A stretch of 11,181 nucleotides of DNA from an uncultured Rhodospirillaceae bacterium (lineage in GTDB: Bacteria > Pseudomonadota > Alphaproteobacteria > RF32 > CAG-239), in NCBI GenBank assembly GCA_900320035.1, contig ONQU01000131.1, positions 1 through 11,181 on the forward strand, read 5' to 3'. Shown in pieces: positions 1 through 6,939 of this stretch (positions are counted from its first letter, which is position 1; each line of letters opens with the position of its first letter). The position numbers and the translations under genes are program-made. Under the pieces are notes generated by a model. The model did not search any database and was not told where the DNA came from. It was given only the letters and a program-made list of their open reading frames with translations.

Positions 1-24
1 GCTTTCGGACGGGTTGAGTTTTAA
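1..24 (+). CDS. 3' end of an upstream gene (partial, unidentified)
   Basis: The first reading frame stays open from the window edge and ends with TAA at 22-24, giving the tail AFGRVEF. The stop lies 12 nt before the kdsA start and overlaps its Shine-Dalgarno region, as expected for an operon partner. In many alphaproteobacteria the gene before kdsA is pyrG (CTP synthase), but seven residues are too few to identify it. Another frame also has a stop here (TGA at 15-17), so even the frame is uncertain. Confidence 0.3.
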   Translation, partial: AFGRVEF

Positions 25-36
25 AGGAGAAGGGCT

Positions 37-882
37 ATGGAACAGAAAATTGTTGAGGTCGGTAAGGTTAAGTTAGGCAATAAACAACCCTTGACATTGA
101 TTGCCGGTCCATGCCAAATTGAAAGTCGCGAACACGCAATTTTTATAGCCGGTTCAATGGTTGAAATTACGCAAAAACTGGGGATTCCATATATTTTTAA
201 GGCTTCGTTTGATAAGGCCAATCGTACCTCGCTGAATAGTGCGCGGGGTGTGGGATTGGAAGAAGGGATGCGGACTTTTGCGGAAATTCGGAAGTTATAC
301 CCAGATTTACCGATTGTAACAGATATTCACGAACGTGAACAATGTGCTATTGTGGCTGAATATGTGGATATGTTGCAAATTCCGGCGTTTTTGTGTCGGC
401 AAACCGATTTAGTGGTGGCCGCGGCGAAAACCGGTCGGGTAGTCAATATTAAAAAGGGGCAATTTTTAGCGCCATGGGATGTAAAAAATATTGTGAAAAA
501 GGCTGAAGATTCCGGTAATCATCGTCTTTGCATTACTGAGCGCGGTACAAGTTTCGGATATAACACATTAGTGACGGATATGCGTGCTTTTCCGCAAATG
601 GCTAAAGATACGGGCTATCCGGTGATTTTTGACGCCACCCATTCGGTACAACAACCGGGCGGTTTGGGCGGGACAACCGGTGGTCAACGTGAATTTGCAC
701 CGGTGTTGGCACGGGCGGCGGTGGCTGTCGGGGTGGCGGCGGTGTTTATTGAAACGCACGAAAATCCGGATAAGGCACTTTCTGATGGTCCAAACTCAAT
801 CGCACTTAAGGATATGGAACGCGTATTGTGTGAATTAATGGCATTTGACAAGCTCAATAAAACTATGATACAAGATTATTAA
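37..882 (+). CDS. kdsA: 3-deoxy-8-phosphooctulonate (Kdo-8-P) synthase
   Basis: Cytoplasmic enzyme that condenses phosphoenolpyruvate with arabinose-5-phosphate to Kdo-8-phosphate, the precursor of the Kdo sugar that joins lipid A to the LPS core. The 281-residue length is normal for the family. Visible hallmarks are AGPCQIES (23-30), KASFDKANRTS (55-65), the RQTDLV segment (121-126), FDATHSVQQPGG (198-209), FIETHENPDKA (237-247) and LSDGPN (248-253). Cys26, His202, Glu239 and Asp250 sit where metal-dependent (class II) KdsA enzymes bind their divalent metal; E. coli-type metal-independent enzymes have Asn at the Cys position, so this one is inferred to be class II. The start is supported by an AAGGAG site at 24-29 with 7-nt spacing. 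recO follows after 9 nt, so the two are probably co-transcribed. Confidence 0.97.
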   Translation: MEQKIVEVGKVKLGNKQPLTLIAGPCQIESREHAIFIAGSMVEITQKLGIPYIFKASFDKANRTSLNSARGVGLEEGMRTFAEIRKLYPDLPIVTDIHEREQCAIVAEYVDMLQIPAFLCRQTDLVVAAAKTGRVVNIKKGQFLAPWDVKNIVKKAEDSGNHRLCITERGTSFGYNTLVTDMRAFPQMAKDTGYPVIFDATHSVQQPGGLGGTTGGQREFAPVLARAAVAVGVAAVFIETHENPDKALSDGPNSIALKDMERVLCELMAFDKLNKTMIQDY

Positions 883-891
883 AGAGGGAAA

Positions 892-1623
892 ATGCAACAA
901 AGCGGCGAGGGATATATCATCAAAATCAGAAATCACGGTGAAAAATCGGCGATTGTGACGGTGGTGTGCCCGAAGCTGGGTAAAATGGTCGGTTATGTTC
1001 AGGGCGCACTCAGTAAGCGCAATTTAGGCATTTATCAGCTTGGTAATTTGATTTCATTTAATGCTTATGCCCGTGTTGAAGAAAATATGCGCACGTTTAA
1101 AGGGGTGGAATTGGTGGCGGCACATACGGCAGATTTTGTGCTGGACAGCCATAAGACCTCGGCTTTGGCCTCGATGTGTCGGCTTTTAGATTCATGTGTT
1201 GCTGAAAATGATGATTTAGGAAGCCTTTTCAATATAATAGACGATTTTTTTAAACATATAAATGAAGATAATTGGTTGGTTTATTATTCATTTTTTGAAT
1301 TTCATCTGTTAGAATTTTTAGGGATCGGTTTAGATATTGATCAATGTGCGGTAACCGGTGTGCGGGAAGATTTGCGCTATATTTCACCTAAAACGGGACG
1401 CGCTGTATGCGCTGCTATCGGTGCGCCATATCATGATAAATTGTATGCTTATCCGCATTATATTGTTGAACATAATTATATGCCGGCTAACAACGATATT
1501 ATTAATGTGTTGGAAATGACCGGTAATTTTTTAAGTAAAAATTTTTTAAGACAGCATAATTTGCAGTTACCGGAAAATCGGGCTGATTTGTTGCGTATAT
1601 TGACTTTGGCGCCAAAAATGTAG
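892..1623 (+). CDS. recO: DNA repair protein RecO
   Basis: RecO helps RecR load RecA on SSB-coated single-stranded DNA during RecF-pathway gap repair, and can anneal complementary strands. The 243-residue protein has the expected N-terminal OB-fold region (about 1-80), with the typical GYIIKIRNHGEKSAIV start and the GNLISFNAYARVEENMRTFK stretch, followed by a helical C-terminal domain. The segment CAVTGVREDLRYISPKTGRAV (152-172) closely follows the alphaproteobacterial pattern. Cys152 and Cys173 are present, but no complete four-cysteine zinc site like that of Deinococcus RecO is visible. The start has a GAGGG site at 884-888. The gene lies 9 nt after kdsA and 7 nt before parC; a recO-parC neighbourhood is common in alphaproteobacteria. 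Confidence 0.93.
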   Translation: MQQSGEGYIIKIRNHGEKSAIVTVVCPKLGKMVGYVQGALSKRNLGIYQLGNLISFNAYARVEENMRTFKGVELVAAHTADFVLDSHKTSALASMCRLLDSCVAENDDLGSLFNIIDDFFKHINEDNWLVYYSFFEFHLLEFLGIGLDIDQCAVTGVREDLRYISPKTGRAVCAAIGAPYHDKLYAYPHYIVEHNYMPANNDIINVLEMTGNFLSKNFLRQHNLQLPENRADLLRILTLAPKM

Positions 1624-1630
1624 GTGAAAA

Positions 1631-3853
1631 ATGGAAGCAGAGAATTTAAAAATTAGAGATGTACAGTTCGGCGAAGAATTAAGCAAGCGATATTTGTCTT
1701 ATGCGATGTCCACGATTGTGTCGCGTTCGTTGCCTGATGTGCGTGATGGTTTGAAACCGGTGCATCGACGCCTGATGTATGCAATGCGGCAGTTACATTT
1801 GGATCCGAAAAACGGTTATAAAAAATGTGCACGCGTGGTTGGTGATGTAATCGGTAAATATCATCCGCATGGCGATAGTGCGGTTTATGGTGCGATGGTA
1901 CGTTTGGCGCAAGATTTTTCGGTGCGCTATCCGTTGGTTGACGGGCAGGGTAATTTCGGCAATATTGACGGTGATGGTGCGGCGGCAATGCGTTATACAG
2001 AGGCTCGTCTAACCGAATTTGCGATGGATTTGATGGACGGTTTGAATGATGACGCGGTCGAATTTATGGAAACCTATGACGGAGAGGATAGCGAGCCGAA
2101 AGTGATGCCGGCCATGGTGCCGAATTTGCTGTGTAACGGCGCTATGGGAATTGCCGTGGGTATGGCAACCAATATTCCGCCGCATAATTTGAGCGAAGTC
2201 AGCGATGCATTGTTATATATGATTGAAAATCCGGCAGCTGATGATGAAACTTTGGTGCGGCGCTTAAAAGGGCCAGATTTTCCGACTGGAGGAGTGATTG
2301 TCGATTCATTTGCAACGATTTTGCAAAACTATAAGCAAGGTAAGGGGAATTTTAGAGTGCGGGCCAAGTGGTCGGTTGAAGATTTAGGTCACGGACAGTA
2401 TCAGATTGTGGTTACGGAAATTCCTTACGGTGTGGTAAAGGCAAAATTGATTGAGAAAATTGCCGAACTACTGCTGAATAAAAAGTTGCCGTTTTTAGGT
2501 GATGTGCGCGATGAGTCGGCACAAGATGTGCGGATTGTTTTGGAGCCGAAGAGTCGCACGGTTGATGCAACGCTCTTGATGGAACAGCTTTACAAGCTGA
2601 CGGAAATGGAAGCTAAATTCAACATGAATATGAATGTGCTTGATTCCGATGGTGTGCCGAGGGTGATGAGTATCAGCGAAGTTTTGCGGGAATATTTAAA
2701 ACACAGAAATCATATCTTATTACGTAAAATCAAATATAAGTTATGTAAAATTAATGCAAGACTTGAAGTTTTAGAGGGGTATTTAATTGCATATCTGAAT
2801 CTTGATGAAATTATCCGTATTATTCGCGAAGAAGATGAGCCTAAAATCGTTATGATGGCAAAATTTAAATTAACAGATACGCAAGCTGAAGCAATTCTGA
2901 ATATGAAACTGCGGAATTTGCGCAAATTAGATGAAACGCAAATTAAAGACGAACACAGTGATTTGTTGGCTGAAAAATCTGCCTTGGAAATTTTGCAAAG
3001 CGATGAAGATAAGCGTTGGGCTGCAATTGCCGAAGAAATTAAACGCACGAAGGAAAAATATGGCAAGCGTACGGCGTTGGGACGGCGCCGCACTGAATTT
3101 GCCGAACCGCCGGCCGATATCGAAGTACCTTTAGAAGCGATGATTGAAAAAGAGCCGCTAACGGTGATATTGTCGCAAAAAGGTTGGATACGAGCACTAA
3201 AAGGATATATTGATCTTAAAGAAGATTTTAAGTTTAAAGATGATGATGCATTGGCGTTTGCTATTCATGCGCAGACCACTGATAAAATCGTGATTTTAGA
3301 CAATAAAGGTAAGTTTTTCAGCATAGCGGCCAATGATATTCCGAGCGGTCGTGGTTTCGGGCAACCGTTGCGGTTGATGATAGATTTAGCAAACAATGAT
3401 GAAGTAGCGGCGATGTTTGTATATGAACAGAAAGCAAGCTATTTAATTGCCTCGGATAAAGCTTACGGCTTTATTGTTGATGAAAATCATATTTTAGCGC
3501 AAACCAGACAGGGGCGCAAGATTATGAACACAACCGATGGTGAAAATATTAAATTCTGCTTGAAAATGACCGGTGATTATGTCGCAATTGTTGGTGAAAA
3601 CAGGCGCTTATTGGTATTTAAAGCGGAAGAAATTCCGACCATGGCGCGCGGTCATGGGGTATTGCTCCAAAAATATAAAGATGGTAGCATAACCGATATT
3701 CAGATTTTTAACGGCGAAGTCGGATTCAGTTATAACCGCACCGGTGGTATTTGCACTGAAAAAGAGCTGATTACATGGCTCGGACATCGGGCGCAAGTAG
3801 GGAAGGCAGTACCGTTTGGTTTTCCTAAGAGCAACAAATTTTTGAAAGATTAA
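1631..3853 (+). CDS. parC: DNA topoisomerase IV subunit A
   Basis: Breakage-reunion subunit of topoisomerase IV, which with ParE decatenates daughter chromosomes and relaxes supercoils. The 740 residues match ParC (E. coli 752) better than GyrA. The N-terminal part holds SRSLPDVRDGLKPVHRRLMY (31-50), the quinolone-resistance region HPHGDSAVYGAMVRLAQ (78-94) and the catalytic tyrosine Tyr122 in AAMRYTEARL. A coiled-coil and tower region follows, then a short, degenerate beta-pinwheel C-terminal domain without a GyrA box. The end ELITWLGHRAQVGK (712-725) followed by GFPKSNKF is characteristic of alphaproteobacterial ParC. The start is backed by AGGTGA at 1622-1627, overlapping the recO stop. 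Oddity: residue 87 is Gly where GyrA and ParC usually have Asp or Glu (see findings). Confidence 0.95.
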   Translation: MEAENLKIRDVQFGEELSKRYLSYAMSTIVSRSLPDVRDGLKPVHRRLMYAMRQLHLDPKNGYKKCARVVGDVIGKYHPHGDSAVYGAMVRLAQDFSVRYPLVDGQGNFGNIDGDGAAAMRYTEARLTEFAMDLMDGLNDDAVEFMETYDGEDSEPKVMPAMVPNLLCNGAMGIAVGMATNIPPHNLSEVSDALLYMIENPAADDETLVRRLKGPDFPTGGVIVDSFATILQNYKQGKGNFRVRAKWSVEDLGHGQYQIVVTEIPYGVVKAKLIEKIAELLLNKKLPFLGDVRDESAQDVRIVLEPKSRTVDATLLMEQLYKLTEMEAKFNMNMNVLDSDGVPRVMSISEVLREYLKHRNHILLRKIKYKLCKINARLEVLEGYLIAYLNLDEIIRIIREEDEPKIVMMAKFKLTDTQAEAILNMKLRNLRKLDETQIKDEHSDLLAEKSALEILQSDEDKRWAAIAEEIKRTKEKYGKRTALGRRRTEFAEPPADIEVPLEAMIEKEPLTVILSQKGWIRALKGYIDLKEDFKFKDDDALAFAIHAQTTDKIVILDNKGKFFSIAANDIPSGRGFGQPLRLMIDLANNDEVAAMFVYEQKASYLIASDKAYGFIVDENHILAQTRQGRKIMNTTDGENIKFCLKMTGDYVAIVGENRRLLVFKAEEIPTMARGHGVLLQKYKDGSITDIQIFNGEVGFSYNRTGGICTEKELITWLGHRAQVGKAVPFGFPKSNKFLKD

Positions 3854-3887
3854 AAAATATAACATATGCTTTCGGTTAAGTTTGAAC

Positions 3888-3916
3888 TTGCGTTTAAATG
3901 GAAAAGACTTTATATT
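3888..3916 (+). promoter_or_regulatory. possible promoter for the MORN-repeat gene
   Basis: TTGCGT (3888-3893), a 17-bp spacer and TATATT (3911-3916; five of six consensus bases). Transcription would begin close to the ATG at 3923, giving a leaderless or nearly leaderless mRNA, which would fit the lack of a Shine-Dalgarno site there. The -35 element is weak, so this is tentative. Confidence 0.3.
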
Positions 3917-3922
3917 GTCGGT

Positions 3923-4543
3923 ATGATATATAAGTTTTTGATTTTATGTTTCGGTTTGTTATTAATGTCTTTTCAGGCTAATGCTCGCGGAGATGGGTTT
4001 CGTCGTGGTCCGAAGACAATAAATATTTATGCGCCGTATTTTAAGGCTGTTCCAACGCGTAGCAAAATTTATACACCTGATCGGTATCGTTGCAGTATGC
4101 GCCGTAATTTGAAATATTGTGTGGATATTAAAGGGCACGCTCTAACCGGACAGATTGTTGTAACTGACGGAAATGTAGTGGCTTACGAAAATTATCAGAA
4201 TGGTTATCAACATGGTGAAACCTCTATTTTTACCACAGATGGCAACTTAGCTGAGCGGATTTGGTATAGAAAAGGTTTACGCGATGGTGAGGCCACAGAA
4301 TATTATCTAAACGGTAATGTGTGGCTTGTTAAGCAATATGATGACGGGGTATTACATGGGCGCGTTGAAGAATATGATAATAACGGCGTGCTTATTGGTA
4401 AGATGACTTATAAAAAAGGTTGGTTTAAAGAGGGCTATTGCGCGAACGAAAAAAGCGGCAAGACCATGCATGACCGTTTCAATAACGGTCAATACAACCA
4501 AATCATCCCGTGTAGCGGAAACAACAACGGCGAACTTATGTAA
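3923..4543 (+). CDS. secreted MORN_2-type repeat protein
   Basis: From the ATG at 3923 the 206-residue product starts with a classical Sec signal peptide: a short basic start (MIYK), a hydrophobic core (FLILCFGLLLM) and an ANA cleavage motif before RGDG. The mature part contains three to four repeats of about 23 residues such as GYQHGETSIFTTDGNLAER, GLRDGEATEYYLNGNVWLV and GVLHGRVEEYDNNGVLIGK. This G-x-x-[HD]-G-x-x-x-x-[YF]-x-x-[ND]-G pattern is the MORN variant (MORN_2, COG2849). The repeats form beta-hairpin stacks; no catalytic function can be inferred. Four cysteines in the mature part could form disulfides, consistent with export. An in-frame ATG at 3866, 12 nt after parC, would add 19 residues; neither start has a good Shine-Dalgarno, and I prefer 3923 for the compact signal peptide. 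The gene converges on the TPR gene with a 22-bp gap. Confidence 0.8.
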   Translation: MIYKFLILCFGLLLMSFQANARGDGFRRGPKTINIYAPYFKAVPTRSKIYTPDRYRCSMRRNLKYCVDIKGHALTGQIVVTDGNVVAYENYQNGYQHGETSIFTTDGNLAERIWYRKGLRDGEATEYYLNGNVWLVKQYDDGVLHGRVEEYDNNGVLIGKMTYKKGWFKEGYCANEKSGKTMHDRFNNGQYNQIIPCSGNNNGELM

Positions 4544-4565
4544 TAAGACAACGGAATGAGGAGGG

Positions 4566-5570
4566 CTATTCCGGAAGCGGTGCGCTACCTTCGGTACTGT
4601 TCACAACATCCTCAACAATAGTAGCACCGGTACCATCATCACCTTTTGGCATAATATCAGGCAATGTACCGACCGCTTGTTTGCGTTTTAATTTATTAAC
4701 AAACTTAATAGAACGTTGGGCATCCCATTTGCGTTTACCTTCTTCGCTTTGATAAATGATTTTATAAACCTCGATAGCTTGGTCAAACTCAGATAATTTG
4801 GTTAAGCAAGAAGCTAAACCGTCATAGAGTTTGTGTGTATAGCGCCCATTAACGACAGTTTGTGCTTTTTTGTAGCATTTCAAGGCATCTTTAAACTTAA
4901 ACATTTTTTGGTAAACATAGCCGATACTCACCCAAGCTTGCAAATCTTGGCTGTTAATGTTCAAAATTTTGGTAAAGCACTTTAATGCCGATTCGTTATC
5001 ACCCATCAATTGATAGGTAACGCCGATACCATTCCAAGCTTTGGTGTTATATTTATCACCGGATAAAACCTTTTTGAAAAAAGAGATTGAACGGTCATAT
5101 TGTTTTAGCTTTTGCAAGGTAACAGCAATGCTTAACAATGTTTGCGGGTGTTTAGGATCCACCTTCATGGCTTCTTCTAAAACATCAAGAGCCTCTTTGT
5201 AAGAGAACATATGTTGTAAGGCAATAGCTTTACCATTTAAAGCTTCTAATGATGTTTTATCATTGCTGAATGCTTCATCAAAACAAGTAATTGCTTCTTT
5301 GTATAAACCGCGCATTGATAAAGTAACGCCTTTATTATTTAAAACCTCAACTGATTTTGGATTGATTGCTAAAGCCTTATCAAAACAGGCAACCGCATCA
5401 GTATAGCGGCTCATTTTTTGATAAGCAAAACCTTGGGAATTTAGGGCTTTCCACGCACGCGGATTGTCGTTGATAACTTCATTAAATTTAGCAATAGCTT
5501 CCTCAAAATGACCGGCATCTAAGAGTTCTTGCCCTCTTTTATAGGAAGTATTTTCATTTATTTTAACCAT
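4566..5570 (-). CDS. tetratricopeptide repeat (TPR) protein
   Basis: A 334-residue protein that is almost entirely TPR. About eight 34-residue units can be placed (roughly 5-38, then 40-73, 74-107, 108-141, 142-175, 176-209, 210-243, 244-277), each with the A-x-x-x-[FY]-[DN]-x-[AV]-[LI]-x-x-[ND]-P/D signature, for example AVACFDKALAINPKS. A basic stretch (278-298) and a Gly/Asp/Glu/Ser-rich, probably disordered tail follow. There is no signal peptide or membrane segment, so it is most likely a cytoplasmic protein-protein interaction scaffold; its partner cannot be told from sequence. The start is supported by AGAGG at 5576-5580 on the reverse strand. It has its own promoter and is insulated from the gene upstream by a terminator. 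Confidence 0.88.
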   Translation of the reverse strand: MVKINENTSYKRGQELLDAGHFEEAIAKFNEVINDNPRAWKALNSQGFAYQKMSRYTDAVACFDKALAINPKSVEVLNNKGVTLSMRGLYKEAITCFDEAFSNDKTSLEALNGKAIALQHMFSYKEALDVLEEAMKVDPKHPQTLLSIAVTLQKLKQYDRSISFFKKVLSGDKYNTKAWNGIGVTYQLMGDNESALKCFTKILNINSQDLQAWVSIGYVYQKMFKFKDALKCYKKAQTVVNGRYTHKLYDGLASCLTKLSEFDQAIEVYKIIYQSEEGKRKWDAQRSIKFVNKLKRKQAVGTLPDIMPKGDDGTGATIVEDVVNSTEGSAPLPE

Positions 5571-5607
5571 ATTAACCTCTTTTCACAAAATAATTGGATA
5601 TTACCCA

Positions 5608-5636
5608 CATGTAGCAGATATTTTCTATTATGTCAA
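5608..5636 (-). promoter_or_regulatory. promoter of the TPR gene
   Basis: Reading the minus strand: TTGACA (5631-5636, perfect -35), a 17-bp spacer, then TACATG (5608-5613) preceded by TG at the extended -10 position (TGCTACATG). The -10 is poor, but -35, spacing and extended TG agree. It lies 37 bp upstream of the TPR start, just after the terminator of the preceding gene. Confidence 0.55.
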
Positions 5637-5649
5637 GTTTTTTTGTTGC

Positions 5650-5677
5650 AAAAAAAATACCCACCGTTTGGTGGGTA
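5650..5677 (-). terminator. intrinsic terminator after the 104-residue gene
   Basis: On the minus strand TACCCACC (5670-5677) pairs with GGTGGGTA (5658-5665) around the loop AAAC: a perfect 8-bp GC-rich stem. It is followed at once by eight T residues (complement of 5650-5657). It begins 4 nt after the stop codon of the minus-strand gene and lies upstream of the TPR promoter, so it separates the two transcription units. Confidence 0.9.
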
Positions 5678-5681
5678 AATC

Positions 5682-5996
5682 TTACAGACAATTGCACATT
5701 GAAATGTTGCAGATGTCATAGTTCTTACGGCCATTTCCGTATTCGGTAACCGTTAAACTCAGACGATGACCGATTTTCATCACGCTGATTTCGCGTGCTA
5801 TGGCTGCGGTTAGTGCCTTACCATACAGAGGTAACTCTAGGAGTGCATTCATAGGGGTACTCTGTGGTTTGTTAACTTCCTGACCATCGGTCATCATAAT
5901 GGCCTTACTGTTTACCTCAATTTTTAACTGGGCAACGCCGTCACTCAACGTGACATAACGGGCAACGCCGTCATACATAGTTACATTTTTTTTCAT
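5682..5996 (-). CDS. hypothetical protein, 104 residues, Cys-rich C-terminus
   Basis: I do not recognise the family. That it is a real gene is supported by its own strong promoter, an AGG Shine-Dalgarno (TAGGCTT-ATG) and a perfect terminator directly after the stop. The N-terminus contains a tandem 10-residue duplication, VTMYDGVARY then VTLSDGVAQL (about 5-24), encoded by a 14-bp exact DNA repeat. The middle alternates beta-like and helical segments (KIEVNSKAIMM, ALTAAIAREISVMKIG, LSLTVTEYG), with no signal peptide or membrane segment, so a small cytoplasmic beta-rich domain is plausible. The last nine residues hold three cysteines (Cys96, Cys101, Cys103). It is transcribed divergently from a peroxiredoxin that is also cysteine-rich, which may or may not be functional linkage. 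Confidence 0.75.
   Translation of the reverse strand: MKKNVTMYDGVARYVTLSDGVAQLKIEVNSKAIMMTDGQEVNKPQSTPMNALLELPLYGKALTAAIAREISVMKIGHRLSLTVTEYGNGRKNYDICNISMCNCL
5930..5973 (-). repeat. 14-bp direct repeat, 30-bp period, inside the 104-residue gene
   Basis: The sequence GGGCAACGCCGTCA (plus-strand reading) occurs at 5930-5943 and again at 5960-5973. The 30-bp period equals ten codons and encodes DGVA twice (residues 9-12 and 19-22), so it looks like a recent in-frame tandem duplication at the start of the protein. Confidence 0.85.
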
Positions 5997-6027
5997 AAGC
6001 CTATCTAAATTATATAAAATTTGTCAT

Positions 6028-6056
6028 ATCATAACGTTTATTTTTAATTTTGTCAA
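6028..6056 (-). promoter_or_regulatory. strong sigma-70-type promoter of the 104-residue gene
   Basis: Minus strand: TTGACA (6051-6056, perfect), a 17-bp spacer, TATGAT (6028-6033, five of six). The -10 ends 31 bp upstream of the start codon at 5996. The -35 is embedded in a 16-bp inverted repeat (6048-6063), a possible operator. Confidence 0.75.
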
Positions 6057-6063
6057 GACAAAA
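6048..6063. repeat. 16-bp inverted repeat over a -35 box in the divergent intergenic region
   Basis: TTTTGTC (6048-6054), centre AA, GACAAAA (6057-6063): perfect 7-bp arms. It covers the -35 element of the minus-strand 104-residue gene and lies 82 bp upstream of the peroxiredoxin start. The position fits a dyad operator for a dimeric repressor; no binding protein is identifiable. Part of the symmetry comes from A/T runs, so chance is possible. Confidence 0.5.
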
Positions 6064-6088
6064 AAATATAATTTTGCATTTTATTGCC

Positions 6089-6115
6089 TTGAAATCATAG
6101 TTATGGACGTATATT
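6089..6115 (+). promoter_or_regulatory. tentative promoter of the peroxiredoxin gene
   Basis: TTGAAA (6089-6094), a short 15-bp spacer and TATATT (6110-6115; five of six). The spacer is below the usual 16-18 bp, as in some regulated promoters, so the assignment is uncertain. The -10 lies 30 bp upstream of the ATG at 6146. Confidence 0.35.
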
Positions 6116-6145
6116 TGAGTAGAAACAGAAAGTTTAGGAGGAAAA

Positions 6146-6853
6146 ATGCCGATTTATAAAACATGGAGCTATGATTATGCCGATAAATGCGAGTGTTCTG
6201 ATGATGATCGCTGCGGTTGCACTTATCCTAATAATATGGAGCGTAGCTACACCGCTAATTATACTTCCGTCCCTTGTAATGCAGGGGTTCATGTTGGTGA
6301 TACAGCGCCTAATTTCACCGCTCCGGCTGTTTTTGCCGATAATAGCTTTACCGACGAATTTCATTTTTTAGATTACATCGTCGATAGTTATGCATTATTA
6401 GTGTTTTATCATGCTGATTTTTCCGCTGTTTGTCCGCAAGAAATAACCGATTTTAACCAAGCCTATGAAGAATTTGCCGAACGCGGTGTAAAAGTGGTGG
6501 CGGTGAGTATTGATTCTTTAGCTGCACATAAGGCTTGGCGCAATTTATCTTTTGCTGAAGGCGGTGTCGGGCAGGTATTATTTCCGCTAGTTTCTGATGT
6601 GGCTAAAAAAGCCAGCACGCTTTATGGGGTTTTGGATGATAACGGTTTTGCTAAGCGTGCCAGTTTTTTAATTGATCGTAATTTTAAAATACGCTACACC
6701 GCTGTTTATGATGCTAAAATCAGACGTAATATGGCGGAAACATTGCGCGTTGTTGATGCTTTAATTGAACTGGATAAAATAGAATGTAATGGTCTTGATT
6801 GTTGGATGCGCCGTGCCGAAAAATCTTTTTCCGGCATCTATGCCTCCCAATAG
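6146..6853 (+). CDS. AhpC/Prx1-like peroxiredoxin with Cys-rich N-terminal extension
   Basis: Thioredoxin-fold peroxidase that reduces H2O2 and organic hydroperoxides through a peroxidatic cysteine. The core runs from about residue 46 (VHVGDTAPNFTAPAVF) to the C-terminus. Cys96 in HADFSAVCPQE is the peroxidatic cysteine and Arg171 (KRASFLID) is the conserved active-site arginine. The C-terminal pair Cys214/Cys219 (ECNGLDCW) replaces the usual EVCPxxW resolving-cysteine motif. Two features are odd: the near-invariant P-x-x-x-T/S-x-x-C proline is His89, and residues 1-45 add an extension with Cys15, Cys17, Cys23, Cys25 (CxC-x5-CxC) and Cys44. Length is 235 residues against about 190-200 for typical AhpC. 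A strong AGGAGG site (6137-6142) fixes the start. It stands alone, divergent from the 104-residue gene; its reductant partner is not in the window. Confidence 0.9.
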   Translation: MPIYKTWSYDYADKCECSDDDRCGCTYPNNMERSYTANYTSVPCNAGVHVGDTAPNFTAPAVFADNSFTDEFHFLDYIVDSYALLVFYHADFSAVCPQEITDFNQAYEEFAERGVKVVAVSIDSLAAHKAWRNLSFAEGGVGQVLFPLVSDVAKKASTLYGVLDDNGFAKRASFLIDRNFKIRYTAVYDAKIRRNMAETLRVVDALIELDKIECNGLDCWMRRAEKSFSGIYASQ

Positions 6854-6878
6854 CTGAGTATAAAATATTGGTATAGTG

Positions 6879-6906
6879 TTGACATTCATTGGGGCTTCGC
6901 TATATT
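6879..6906 (+). promoter_or_regulatory. promoter of the RgpF-like gene
   Basis: TTGACA (6879-6884, perfect), a 16-bp spacer and TATATT (6901-6906, five of six), 33 bp upstream of the start codon at 6940. This indicates a transcription unit separate from the peroxiredoxin, although no convincing terminator is seen between them. Confidence 0.75.
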
Positions 6907-6939
6907 GGTGGCAAATGACCGCTATATAAGGAAATTGAA

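Noticed and set aside
4472..4490. 7-bp hairpin GACCGTT/AACGGTC near the end of the MORN-repeat gene as a terminator
   Set aside because: It lies inside the coding region and has no T-tract on either strand.
3923..4543. Antitoxin label often attached to COG2849/MORN_2 proteins
   Set aside because: No toxin partner is adjacent and the protein has a signal peptide, which does not fit a cytoplasmic antitoxin.
4552..4573. CGGAAT/ATTCCG inverted repeat between the convergent genes as a shared terminator
   Set aside because: Only 6 bp with a 10-nt loop and no T-tract in either direction.
6847..6871. CCAATA/TATTGG as terminator of the peroxiredoxin gene
   Set aside because: A 6-bp AT-rich stem with a 13-nt loop and no T-tract is too weak.
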